Shown: piece by piece, positions 33,941-43,888 of the stretch
Layout: the number at the start of each line of letters is the position of its first letter
Position numbering within the stretch: position 1 is the stretch's first letter
Source: Pseudophaeomoniella oleicola
Taxonomy: Eukaryota > Ascomycota > Eurotiomycetes > Phaeomoniellales > Phaeomoniellaceae
Assembly (NCBI GenBank): GCA_003868215.1
Contig: QWDQ01000010.1
Coordinates: 372,001 to 436,000, forward strand
Reading direction: 5' to 3'
Length of the DNA stretch: 64,000 nucleotides
Notes under the pieces: generated by a model
What the model saw: only the letters and a program-made list of their open reading frames with translations
Database searches by the model: none
What the model was told of the DNA's origin: nothing
Made by a program: the position numbers and the translations under genes

Positions 33941-35566
33941 ATGTCGTCGTTGGTCTCTGGTGATGGGGTCGCCATCATGGCTCGGGGTCTTGGGAACGGT
34001 ATCGGGCAGAAAAGATTCGGAACCGCGACTATGGCCCAGACCAATGCGCTTCTCATTCTCGAGCTTGTCACCTCCTGTATCAGTTTGGTATCGTCAGGCT
34101 TGGCTGTCTTTTGGTTCATGCGTATGAAGAGAAGCTTTCGCCACCAGTACGTTAAGACGATTGGGCTTTGGTTTCTCTAATACTAATGACGATTTAGTTT
34201 GATTCTTTTCCTCGTCCTCAGTGATGCTTTCAAGGCCGTATGGTACTTGATCTTTCCGATTGTCTACTATTCCGGAGGTGCAGCTTTCGCGGAGGGCTGG
34301 TGTACTGCTCAGGGCTTCTTTTTGTCCATGGCGATTGAATCGGCTGATCTCGCGATTTTATTCATCGCCCTGCATACAGCATGGTACGTCTTCCGGCCAC
34401 CACAAAGACTAGGGCAAGGCGGCCTGTATCCATATCGACATTACATGTATGTTATCTGGATTGCACTGCCTATCTTGGCTGCAAGTCTTGCTTTCACCAA
34501 CAAGAATCGCGCATACATCAGTGTAAGCACGTACTGCTACTTACCGAAGCGACCATTCTGGTTCCGGCTTGCATTGTCCTGGATCCCTCGATACCTTATA
34601 TTCTTCACGATATTCTTCATCTACGCCGCTATCTACATCCACGTGCATCTGAAGTTCAGGGGTTTTGGAAAAGTGTCAGCGGGAACATCGGCTATGAGGG
34701 GTTCGGAGAACGATACTTCGACGCCAAGTCCTCTGGGCACAGATTTGAATCGGTCTGCGGTCTCCCCGTTTAATCGGAGCACAGCAGACAACCTTGATGA
34801 AAAGGTGCCGTCCGATGAGAGACCTGAATGGGAGAGAGTTGACTTCATCACGGGTTCAACGGCCGCTGAAAATAGAATGCCCACGGGCACAATCGCCACC
34901 GATTTTGGAGCAAGACCTCCGACAAGTGCAGTGACCATTCACGCACCGCGTTCCCCTGCTCTGCGGCCTGACAGCGGAGTCGAGATCAACAAGCCAGATT
35001 CTTCAGGGACAGGTACCTTTGGTATCGTTCCAGCTTTGGAACAGTCTACTCAGGAGCCAAAACTCAAGGACCTGTCAAATGATATGACAATGGCTCGGAT
35101 TGCTATCCAAAGGCAACTGAGATTCATGTTCATCTATCCACTGATTTATATCCTCCTGTGGATATTCCCATTTGTGAATCATTGTCTTCAGTATTCCGAT
35201 TACTACGTTTTACACCCGCCTTATTGGCTACAATTTATTTCTGTATTTTCCTTGACCATTCAAGCTGCTGCAGACGCCTGGGTCTTTTCCTGGAAGGAGC
35301 GACCATGGCGAAGAAAGCGTACAGTTCATAGTCATAGGCCGGTACACCGACCTTCGGCTCTCGTTCGTTTCAGAACGTCAATATTTGGACCAAGGAGCGG
35401 TTCCGTGGTCTCGAGGACTTCAAGCCGGCTCACAACCGCGTCTGACAATCGGAAGAGGAAGCTTCCAGCGATGCACTGGCTGGAGCTTGAAGCACGATTG
35501 AGGAAGGACAGTGTCTTGCTCGGGGACGATGTAAATGGAAAACGGCATCGCGGATCGGTTGTATAG
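33941..35566 (+). CDS. Git3/Gpr1-type (class III) G protein-coupled receptor
   Basis: Putative carbon-source receptor at the plasma membrane, of the fungal class that includes S. pombe Git3, yeast Gpr1 and Aspergillus GprC/GprD. Exons: 33941-34146 and 34198-35566, 524 residues; intron 34147-34197 (GTACGT..TAG) joins RSFRH to LILFLVLSDAFK, inside the first intracellular loop. Seven membrane segments fit: helix 1 near LLILELVTSCISLVSSGLAV, helices 2-5 with FLVLSDAFKAVWYLIFPIV, the cysteine in WCTAQGFFLS, YVFRPPQ, GLYPYRHYMYVIW and WIPRYLIFFTIFFIYAAIYI, then a long third cytosolic loop (about residues 240-380), and helices 6-7 (LRFMFIYPLIYILLW and YWLQFISVFSLTIQAAADAW). The tail is basic. A group III G-alpha, the usual partner class, lies 24 kb away. 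The ligand is not known from sequence. Confidence 0.9.
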
Positions 35567-35865
35567 TTTTGGTTTATTTATGCAGTGAAATAACCCACGT
35601 TGCGTCCAAATTATATATTAGCACTGGATCCTGTGTTTTGATCAGGTCGTATAGAAGCGAAGGGATTCTGATGAAGAGTGAGTGAGAAATGGCGATTATT
35701 GCATGTACACTCAGCTCAAGGTACCTAATTAGCAAAATCATAAAATTATCCGTACGTCAATAGTGCTTCCACCAAGTAATATCCCAACCATTGTGTATCT
35801 ATATACAGATCGATGCCGAAAGATGTATCGACATCATCGCACAAATCAATATTCAGACATAGATC
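35567..35865. other. Short GPCR-tti2 intergenic
   Basis: 299 bp, AT-rich, containing GGTACCTAATTAG, a relative of the TACCTAGGTA repeat, at about 35720. Confidence 0.4.
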
Positions 35866-37483
35866 ATGGAAGATCCTGAAGTACCTCTAGATGAGTCCAT
35901 CGATACGCCTCTGGTTCGTGTGACCCTTTCTTTTCCTTTTCAAATCCGAGGCAGAATTTACTGAGATCCATCACCAGGCAACCCACGAACTGCTCACTTT
36001 GCTACGAGCATCTGTTGATTCTAGGGAGAACCTCATTGACGAGGCGATCAGATGCGTGCAGCAGCAGACCATAGATGAAGGGGGTCCGAGCGAAGATCCG
36101 ATATATCGACTTCTAAGATTCGTCATCAAACCTCTCTTCAGCGCTCCGAATCCTGCCTTGACTGCAGCTGGACGGAAGAACGAATATCAGAATTCACCGG
36201 CCAATATCGGCGGCAATCGATGGGATCCGTCGACGTATTCAGACTCGACGAAGCCGTGGAAAGTTCAGGGCTCGTGGTCTTTGCCCTTGCTCATGTGGGT
36301 CGTGCATCAAATCCATCATCTCGTCACCACCGATCATGTCACGAACGCTCCTGCTCCCGACCATCCCTCCGCCGTGGGAAAGCAAGTGGTCGGTCCAAGA
36401 GGAGATGCTGAAACCTTGCTCGCAGACCTCACGCCTTTACTGGCACCGCCCATTCTACACCTCATCGACGACTCGTCGCTAGCCTCCAAGGCCGTTGGAG
36501 CAAGCCTGCTGAAAGAATTCTCGAGTGCCCACTCCGCGGTGCAGAAATCGGCGTTGTCGTTGCAGACACCGACAGCAGCAAAGCCGAAGGCATCGATTTT
36601 TGCAAGGACAGGTCTCGCCTCCGTGTTCATCGATGCCTTGACACCGAATCTATCTTTGCTACCGTCATTGACGCCAGAAGAGGAATCCATCTTTATATTA
36701 CGTCGGATCTATCCTGCGTACATAGCAGTGGTCGACGCAGCATACCCACCTCCTCCTCCTCCCTCAACCCTATCCTCAGCCGCAGCAATCCAACACCCCT
36801 CCTCCCTCTCTTACACCACCCACCTCACCCCCGTCCTCCCCCAACTCCTCACCTCCCTCACCCACCTCTCCGACTCCCACCCGGCCCTCCAAGCCCTCCT
36901 CCTCACCCAACTCTCCCACCTAATCCGCCTCCTCGGCATCTCCGTCGCCTCTTATCTACATCCCATTCTGGTACACTGCCGCGAAACGCTCTGCAACCCG
37001 TTCGGTGCAGTCGACGCCAACCTCGTCGTCTTGCAGGCATGTGTCACCGTCTGCGTGGATGTGTGCAACGCTGTTCCGCAACGGATTTATTACCATCATC
37101 CTCCTCACCATCACGAAGGAGATGAAGATGAAGACCAATCACACAGCGGCAGCGGCAGCGGCTGGTGGCCCGAAATCCTCCGCGGCATCCTCGGCGCCTG
37201 GATCAATCTGCACCACGACCCTTCTTCTTCTCTCTCATCTACCTCATCCTCAAACAAATCCACCCTTTTCGTACAACTAAAATCCCTCGTCCATCTTCTT
37301 CGCGATCTGGTCAGGAGGTCTCGACGGCCCGACGGAAACAAAGATGACGACGACGATAATGAATTCACAAACGCGATCAAATCGATCCTTGACGAAGATG
37401 AAGATGGAGGATTGTTTTTGAGGGATTTGTTTGATGATATTCCTGATCGTTATCTTTCTGGAACTGGAGTTGGGACTGAATAG
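35866..37483 (+). CDS. tti2: Tti2, TTT complex subunit
   Basis: Member of the Tel2-Tti1-Tti2 co-chaperone complex that assembles PIKK kinases (TOR, ATM/Tel1, ATR/Mec1). Exons: 35866-35913 (MEDPEVPLDESIDTPL) and 35978-37483, 517 residues; intron 35914-35977 with a weak GTTCGT donor and CACCAG acceptor. An all-helical repeat protein; conserved family stretches are FVIKPLFS, WVVHQIHHLV, PLLAPPILHLIDD, GASLLKEFSSA, RTGLASVFIDALTPNLSLLP and EEESIFILRRIYPAYIAVVD. From about 36740 to 36960 the gene switches to almost pure C-ending codons and Pro/Ser/Leu/His-rich sequence, unlike the flanking exon. A GSGSG and acidic DEDEDQ stretch follow near the end. Convergent with fig4 (175 bp between stops). Confidence 0.88.
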
Positions 37484-37658
37484 TAGTGTCATACGATAGG
37501 TAGCCATGTCATACATACATAGGTATGTATACACCTAATACTATCGGGATAGTTTTGTGGGGGGGTATCATAAATATCCAAATCCAAAAAGGGAAAAATA
37601 ATACAATATACAATATACAAACATACAATATACACTAACATGAACAGCTCCCCTGCCT

Positions 37659-40600
37659 CTAATTCTCCACCACCATCCCCCCAAAACTATCCCTCTCCCT
37701 CTGCTTGAACAAACTCTTCCCTCTCAACCAGCTCCGGTAGCGCTTATACCGCTTGAGCCCGTAATCTTCCTCGGACACGCTCAGCCCTTCGATCGGATAG
37801 CCCTCGAGGAACTCGCGGTAATCGTCGACGTTCTGTTCGGCTACTTCGTCGATCGTGAGGAATCCTGCTCCGCCCAGCAGTCCACCGCCGCCGTTAGTAG
37901 CAGTGTTGGTAGCAGTAACAGCGCCAGGACTTCGCAAGTAGGAGGGACCGTCGTGCGAGAGGATGGGGTCGAGGTGGCGAGATGAGGAGGAAGAGGAGTT
38001 GTGACGTGGAGGTCCTGATGCTCGGTTGACATATTCGACGAATTCGAGGACGTCGGGACTGATCTCGCTGTCGAATTCGCCGTTCTCGGCTAGCAGGTTG
38101 GTCTCCTGGTCTGTACGGACTACGAGTGGAAGAGTATGGGGATGACTGACGTAGTGTTCGTACTCGTCAATCTCGTCGTCAACAGCCGGGTTCAACGACT
38201 TGTGGACTAGCTTAGTGAAAGCTTCCAATTGCAGCTGAGCTTTTGAAGCGGGGGACGTCGACGCAGATGTAACTTGCTGTAGCTTCAATGCCGAAGAGAT
38301 TCCAAAAGAGGGCTCTTTCATGATGGATGTCATGCCTAGATGTGGAGCGTGAGTCTGCGATTCGATCCATGGACCGAGTGCCGAAGGCTTCAGCTTTTGA
38401 GGTTGCTGAGGAGCTATCGACGTTGCGGCTGATTCAAGAAGGGATGGCACCTCGGATTGCTCAGGGTCCTCTTCATAGGGTTCCAGAATTTTCACTCCCT
38501 TGCGGCGCGTTGGCTTATTTTGCTCCACAACCTCAATCGGCTGATGGTCATGTATAACACGTGGCTTGAAGGGACTGAGATCGTATTTGCTCTCTGAGAC
38601 ATTCTTGTAGGGGATGTACCTGAGGTTGGAATGCATTTTGAAGGAAAATATCTTCTGAAAGGAGGATACCGCCAGCGGCCGATAGTACTCGAGCCAGTAA
38701 TCATCGAACAGATTGAGATCTTTTTGAGGAAGAATTACCGAGGAGTTCGATTGCGGTGGTTCCTGCTTTTTGAGGTACTGAGGGGTGAACCAATTGATGT
38801 AAGCGGGTCGATGCTTCTCTAACCAAGCCCTGGGATCCGTATGATGGAGATAGTAATCCGTCACAAGATCCCAAAGCATAGGCTGTCCTTGTACGAATAC
38901 GTAGTTCCCAAGAAAGAGATTGTATGCTTCCTGTCTTTGTGCGTCAAGAAAAGAATTGTTGTAGTACCTTTTGAAGCTTTCAACCATATCTCGGGAGTTG
39001 GATGTCCATGCGTTGATCTTTCGATATGTGGCCATTGTGTTGACGAGATGGGATCCTCCGTATTGGACAGCAATAGTGTCACCATGGTCATGAAACATAT
39101 GCGTAAACAAATCGACAGCATCAGAGTCATACTCCACTGATGGATGATCAATTATTCCCAAAGCGTGAAGTTGATGCCCGAGTGCTCGCTTGCCAATTAC
39201 AAATTGAGCTGCATTGGTGCGATCAAGGCAGTCAATGCAGTTGGTTCTCGCCACCCCATTCTGAAGTTTCAAACCTGACTGCGCATCTGCTCCATTCTGG
39301 AAGAAGCCAGTAATGGGAATGATCTCTTCGCCTATGTTCTCGAGAGTGCCAATGACATCTTGATCGCGGGACTTGCTCGCACGACTCATATCCCATGCTT
39401 TGTAGATGATTTTCTTATCTTCAGGCAAAAATTGATTGAGGTACGCGACGGCCGTAGTGAACTCCTTCAACAGCTTTGACTCCCGAGGAGTTCTCTCTCG
39501 AGCTTTAATGAGATTCAAGACGTAGATTGGAGCACCATAACGCTCGAAAAGGTTGTCGAAGTGCAAGGCAGCCGCGCTGTAGAATGGATCCACGAGGTTC
39601 ATTTCAATGTCGGGCTTCGGCGTCATCCCTGTGGCTTCCTGAGTCCAGTACAGGGGAATACTGCCGCGATGTTGTACGTAGGACGTATAGTTGGGGTTGG
39701 CATAGAGTTTCGGCCCAGGAGCATGGAAAGATGTGGTCAACATGTTCGCGACGATTTGTTCAGATTCGACATCATTTGCAACATACCCTAGGTCATTTGC
39801 ACCACGCTTGAGGAATCGCGCACCTGCGAAGAACCGAGATCGGCGAGCGATGATAGTGATATAGACTACACGCCCCCAATAGACTGACAACGATGACTGA
39901 TCTACGTATCCGTGTATGACAGGTAGGCACCAGTCAAAGGCGTTCCTGATCCTAGCTTTGGCTGGCTGCAGGAGGAAGTGGTTCCAGACGAACATTTCAT
40001 TGTGGTCCGGAGCTAGGGGAAACCGTAGACCATCTTCTGCTGCTTTCCTCTCCCTCATGATATTGAATTGAAGCGTGCGCGTGATGTCATACGAGTAGCT
40101 GAAATAGAAGGACTTTGTAAGATCCAAATTCTGCAATATCCCGAGGAAACGAGCCTCTTCAGGGTTCTTCTCGGTCTTCGTTCGCGAGGACGTAACCTGA
40201 ACCAAGTCCGTATCATCAATCTGATAGACATAATGACCGCCTATCATCGCGACCTGGCTTCGCTTGGTGATGAAGAGAGCATAATAAGCGCCTGTGAAGC
40301 GAATGAAACCGAGCAGGCCCCATGTGCTACACTTCAGCTTCAACCCTCCTGAACTCTTGTTCCCCTCGTCCACCGCATTGAGTATCTGGTTCATCTCTTT
40401 CTTCGTATATACAATGTCATCCTCAACAATATTCAGTTCACCAGGTTCAACCGTTCTGTCAATCTTCAGGATCCTGTATTTTTGATCTAGCAGATCACCG
40501 CCAACAATGTAAAACCAACCTGCCGTTTCGTAGAAGCTGAATTTGTGCATGCGCGAAAGTTCGCCTTCCCCGACTTTCTCATATACAGCGCCTTTGTTCC

Positions 40601-40964
40601 TTTGCATTGCGGAGGGAGGGGAGGAGGAGCGCTGAAAGGATTTCGCGACTTCATCTTCGTCGTCGTTCATGCGGGCGTCCAAAAGTCGCGGCGAAGCAGG
40701 ATCAATGTTCGAAATGGCTGGATAGCTAGCATTTTCCTCGATAGATTGGGAGCTTTCTAGATCCGCGCTCGAGTTGTCATGGGTGTCAGACTGTTTGGGT
40801 AGGTCGTCGTGTTGCATGGCCATTGGCTGCTCTGGTTCAGGCCCAACGTCATTGACTGGAGGCTGACCGTCCGAATCCTTGGGCTTGACCACATCCTCGT
40901 CATTCTTAGACCCCATTTCTAACGATTTGCGGACTTCGTCGAGGGATTCCATGATGATAGACAA
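37659..40964 (-). CDS. fig4: Fig4, SAC-domain phosphoinositide phosphatase
   Basis: Phosphatase for PtdIns(3,5)P2 that works with Vac14 and Fab1 at the vacuole/endosome and is also needed for full Fab1 activity. Single exon, 1101 residues from 40964; the ATG at 40952 (MESLDEV) may be the true start. After a 130-residue acidic, disordered head, the SAC domain runs from about 135 (MHKFSFYETAGWFYIVGG) to 620. The catalytic P-loop is CIDCLDRT near residue 575, preceded by NGVARTN. Fig4-specific C-terminal blocks follow: VQYGGSHLVNTMATYRK, FKRYYNNSFLDAQRQEAYNL, FLGNYVF. The last 300 residues are low-complexity (a Ser run, then Gly-rich GGGGLLGGAG) and longer than in yeast Fig4, ending in EFLEGYPIEGLSVSEED. 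Confidence 0.95.
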   Translation of the reverse strand: MSIIMESLDEVRKSLEMGSKNDEDVVKPKDSDGQPPVNDVGPEPEQPMAMQHDDLPKQSDTHDNSSADLESSQSIEENASYPAISNIDPASPRLLDARMNDDEDEVAKSFQRSSSPPSAMQRNKGAVYEKVGEGELSRMHKFSFYETAGWFYIVGGDLLDQKYRILKIDRTVEPGELNIVEDDIVYTKKEMNQILNAVDEGNKSSGGLKLKCSTWGLLGFIRFTGAYYALFITKRSQVAMIGGHYVYQIDDTDLVQVTSSRTKTEKNPEEARFLGILQNLDLTKSFYFSYSYDITRTLQFNIMRERKAAEDGLRFPLAPDHNEMFVWNHFLLQPAKARIRNAFDWCLPVIHGYVDQSSLSVYWGRVVYITIIARRSRFFAGARFLKRGANDLGYVANDVESEQIVANMLTTSFHAPGPKLYANPNYTSYVQHRGSIPLYWTQEATGMTPKPDIEMNLVDPFYSAAALHFDNLFERYGAPIYVLNLIKARERTPRESKLLKEFTTAVAYLNQFLPEDKKIIYKAWDMSRASKSRDQDVIGTLENIGEEIIPITGFFQNGADAQSGLKLQNGVARTNCIDCLDRTNAAQFVIGKRALGHQLHALGIIDHPSVEYDSDAVDLFTHMFHDHGDTIAVQYGGSHLVNTMATYRKINAWTSNSRDMVESFKRYYNNSFLDAQRQEAYNLFLGNYVFVQGQPMLWDLVTDYYLHHTDPRAWLEKHRPAYINWFTPQYLKKQEPPQSNSSVILPQKDLNLFDDYWLEYYRPLAVSSFQKIFSFKMHSNLRYIPYKNVSESKYDLSPFKPRVIHDHQPIEVVEQNKPTRRKGVKILEPYEEDPEQSEVPSLLESAATSIAPQQPQKLKPSALGPWIESQTHAPHLGMTSIMKEPSFGISSALKLQQVTSASTSPASKAQLQLEAFTKLVHKSLNPAVDDEIDEYEHYVSHPHTLPLVVRTDQETNLLAENGEFDSEISPDVLEFVEYVNRASGPPRHNSSSSSSRHLDPILSHDGPSYLRSPGAVTATNTATNGGGGLLGGAGFLTIDEVAEQNVDDYREFLEGYPIEGLSVSEEDYGLKRYKRYRSWLRGKSLFKQRERDSFGGMVVEN

Positions 40965-41536
40965 CCCTCACCGCTTTGTGGAGTAGGGTGCTATGGGCGT
41001 CCTGAACAGTGGTCAAGGCGTCGCGGCCATTGACACGAGTTAGACACTCATACCTCTTCATCTCACCCGGCCGATCCCCCAATGGAAACAAGGGACATCA
41101 ATGGATGCATAGGTGAGGAGGTTGCCGTATCCCGTAATAAGTATCAACAGTAGCTGTGGGTGCATCCGTCACCTCGCGATCACTCCAGCTTGCCGCCCCC
41201 CGCATCACGTGTCAAATGCTGCTATTATGTCCAAGATCAACAAGAAGAGATCACGATTCACTATAGGATCTACTGTAAAATATTTGATTTACTACGACTC
41301 GTACTGGTTGGATTTGGACGTAGTATACAATTGGTCTACACGTTTTCCTGAGTGGAAATTGGTAGCAATTGAAATCATGTGGCTTTGCGGCGCCAGAAGT
41401 ATTTGATCAACGCCCGAGTCTTCATGAGCAGAGACTCAATCCATTGCCAGGATGTCTATAACCAAATACATATGCAGAACTCGTGTAACTCATAAAACGG
41501 CCAGCGTTGTCCATGCCACACTTTTCGTCCAAAATT
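40965..41536. other. fig4 upstream / reductase 3' flank
   Basis: 572 bp, no gene seen. Two plus-strand frames at 41113-41406 and 41160-41351 overlap each other in different frames and have no family content. Confidence 0.45.
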
Positions 41537-42520
41537 CTAGATTGCATGCACGCCGGCAAAAGGATCGTGACCAAACGTTCCAGGTCCCATATTCACGTAT
41601 CTGATTCTCCTCGTGCTTGCAACTTTATTGATGGCCGCCATCTCTTCATCTGTCAGTTTTACACGTTGGAAGTTGCTTTCAATTCTCGATGGGGTGCTAG
41701 ATTTCGGAAGCACCGCGTAGCCCCTCTGAATACCCCATCCGATCAAGAGTTGTGCCTGCGAACACCCCTTCTTCTCAGCAATGGCATTCAAGGTCGGGTC
41801 TGTCGAGACCTTCTCGTCCGTTCCTGGTACCTGGCCTTGAGAGCCTAGAGGAGAATATGCCACTGGTAGGATGTTGTTCTCCTTCAAGAACTCCACCTGT
41901 TCTGGGTTGCTCAAAAATGGGTGCATTTCAATCTGGTTGCAGGCCGGTGGGATCTTCGCAATAGAAAGGAGCTTTTTTAGACCCTCAAGCGACCAGTTCG
42001 ACACGCCAATGGCCTTGGTTTTTCCCGACTCTTGAAGCGCCTCCATACTACGCCAAGCCTCTTCGGGTTCTTCATTGAGGTTCTTCTCAACGACGTAGAG
42101 ACCGTCGTCACCGAGAAGTGGTTTCTTATCATCTGTGCGCTTGGCGACAAATGGCCAGTGGAGGAGGAACATGTCGACATAGTCCAATCGGAGACGCTTC
42201 AACGACTCGTTGAAGGACCATTCGATGTCGCCTGGTCTGGAAAGATGGTTCCAGACCTTGGTTGTAAGGAAGATGTCTGAACGCTTGACGGATGGGTTGG
42301 CCTTGAGGAAATCGTGGATGGCATCACCAACTTCGTCCTCGTTCATGTAGTAGGCGGCACAGTCGAGATGTCGGTACCCCGCGTTCAAAGCGGCCAATGT
42401 CGCCCTATAACTTCCGCCCTTTTCACCTTCATTGGCAAAGGTACCAAATCCCAGGGCGGGGATTTTGGCGCCCGTGTTCAAAGTGAAATACTCTTGCGAT
42501 GGTGCTCCGGTGCTGCCCAT
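41537..42520 (-). CDS. Aldo-keto reductase (AKR, glycerol-dehydrogenase/Gcy1-like)
   Basis: NADPH-dependent reductase of aldehydes and ketones in the cytosol; nearest named families are glycerol 2-dehydrogenase (Gcy1/GldB type) and xylose-reductase-like AKRs. Single exon of 327 residues, standard AKR length. The catalytic tetrad is visible: Asp in RHLDCAAYY, Tyr in AYYMNEDEVG, Lys in LTTKVWN and His in FLLHWPF. Cofactor signature near the C-terminus: LPKSSTPSRIESNFQ. Barrel strand motifs include ALGFGTF, GVSNWSLEGL and NQIEMHPFL. Substrate cannot be decided from sequence. Divergent from the HAD gene; a G-rich tract with quadruplex potential lies about 300-340 bp upstream. Confidence 0.92.
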   Translation of the reverse strand: MGSTGAPSQEYFTLNTGAKIPALGFGTFANEGEKGGSYRATLAALNAGYRHLDCAAYYMNEDEVGDAIHDFLKANPSVKRSDIFLTTKVWNHLSRPGDIEWSFNESLKRLRLDYVDMFLLHWPFVAKRTDDKKPLLGDDGLYVVEKNLNEEPEEAWRSMEALQESGKTKAIGVSNWSLEGLKKLLSIAKIPPACNQIEMHPFLSNPEQVEFLKENNILPVAYSPLGSQGQVPGTDEKVSTDPTLNAIAEKKGCSQAQLLIGWGIQRGYAVLPKSSTPSRIESNFQRVKLTDEEMAAINKVASTRRIRYVNMGPGTFGHDPFAGVHAI

Positions 42521-43888
42521 GGTGATGATTGTATAGCTGAGTTAATTTTTCGTCTGGTCGGTGGTAAGGACTTGAGGGGATACGTGCTGTTGTTCTTTTT
42601 CTCGGAGGTGGTAGAATATCGGGAAATTAGAAAATGTTACACACTGAATCAAGCAAGTTTCTTCCGGTTTGATATACGAGTTATGGTGTACCTTTGAGTG
42701 ATGAAAATTCTGCACAGACAATCAAAAATGTTGAATTCGTATCGGATGAAGCCGTTACCAAGCGAGGCAAGATGCTGTTTACTCTTACAGTGGAATCAAG
42801 CCATGACGTGGTATGACCGAGGAGGGAGAGAGGGAGGAGGGGGAGGAGGGGGAGGGGGGAGTCGACCTTGACCGCTTTGTGCCGCAATAGGGACGATAAG
42901 ATTGGCATTTCTCGGTGGATTTGTCTATTGTAGTAGTGAGGAGGGGGTCTCATCACATCACATCCCTTTGAACTCTTTTTTTGGCTATGTCTAACGAACG
43001 TTGTGTTGTATTGTATTACCTCGTTACTTCCCATCTGCCATGTCGTGGCAACAATTCGGCCGTTGTCCTCGTTGTGTCATTGAGAGAAAGAAAAAGAATG
43101 GCCCTGAAAATCCCCGTAGTAAAAACATTACCTGAGGTAGTCCATACGAGGACGTAGTACGACGTAGTAATATTACTAGTGACGTGATTGGGCAGATCTG
43201 ACGTCGATCCCGGATTGGGTTACACACTTGTTCGGACCGAATAGAGATTGTCGTCGCCAGTGAACCAAAATCGTGTCTAGCTTCCGTCCTTCTTTTGCAT
43301 CTTTCCCACTCTTTTACTCTTCCTACTACGTACTATGTCGTACGGAAATCCATTCATCACCAGCCACGCCTTGACGCTCAAAATCTATGTAACGTCTAGC
43401 CATCTGTCCCTTTCTACTCGTCGTCCTCACCTTCGGGCCCCAGTTTATTATCATATCGGTATCAGTTCCCATGTGGACCGCAAATTCCTCGATGACGTCC
43501 TGGTCTGAGGTTTACGGCAACGATGTCGACTCGAAACATGTCCGGTCCCTTGGCCATCTCTTCAACGCATTGTAATAGTGGATCAATCATGCAGGTAAGA
43601 TGCACAACAATGATAATTATTCGGAACGCATATGAAAAGCTTGCGAGTGAGAGAAAATGTGTGTACCGCGTATCCAGATACAGAAGGGATGATATAACGT
43701 GCCGTTTCCGGGCAGGAAGACTTCCTCTTCTTTAATCTCTAAATTTTCCCCCTTCTCTTTCCGCCGTGCTGTCGTAGGCATCTATCTGCTCACCTTTACC
43801 CTGTGATTATCCGCAGTCGTCATTTCTTCGATATAAACGATATTTCGAGCTGTCCAAGTTTCGGGAATCCAGACAAATCTTGCCCAAA
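42521..43888. promoter_or_regulatory. Divergent promoter region, AKR / HAD hydrolase
   Basis: 1.37 kb without a gene. Contains the purine tract at 42819-42861 and, on the HAD side, a pyrimidine-rich leader just upstream of 43889. Confidence 0.5.
42819..42861 (+). repeat. 43-nt purine tract with G-quadruplex potential
   Basis: Uninterrupted G/A run on the plus strand. It contains at least four runs of three or more G within the last 30 nt with 1-4 nt loops, meeting the usual G4 pattern. It could also form a triplex. Confidence 0.7.
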
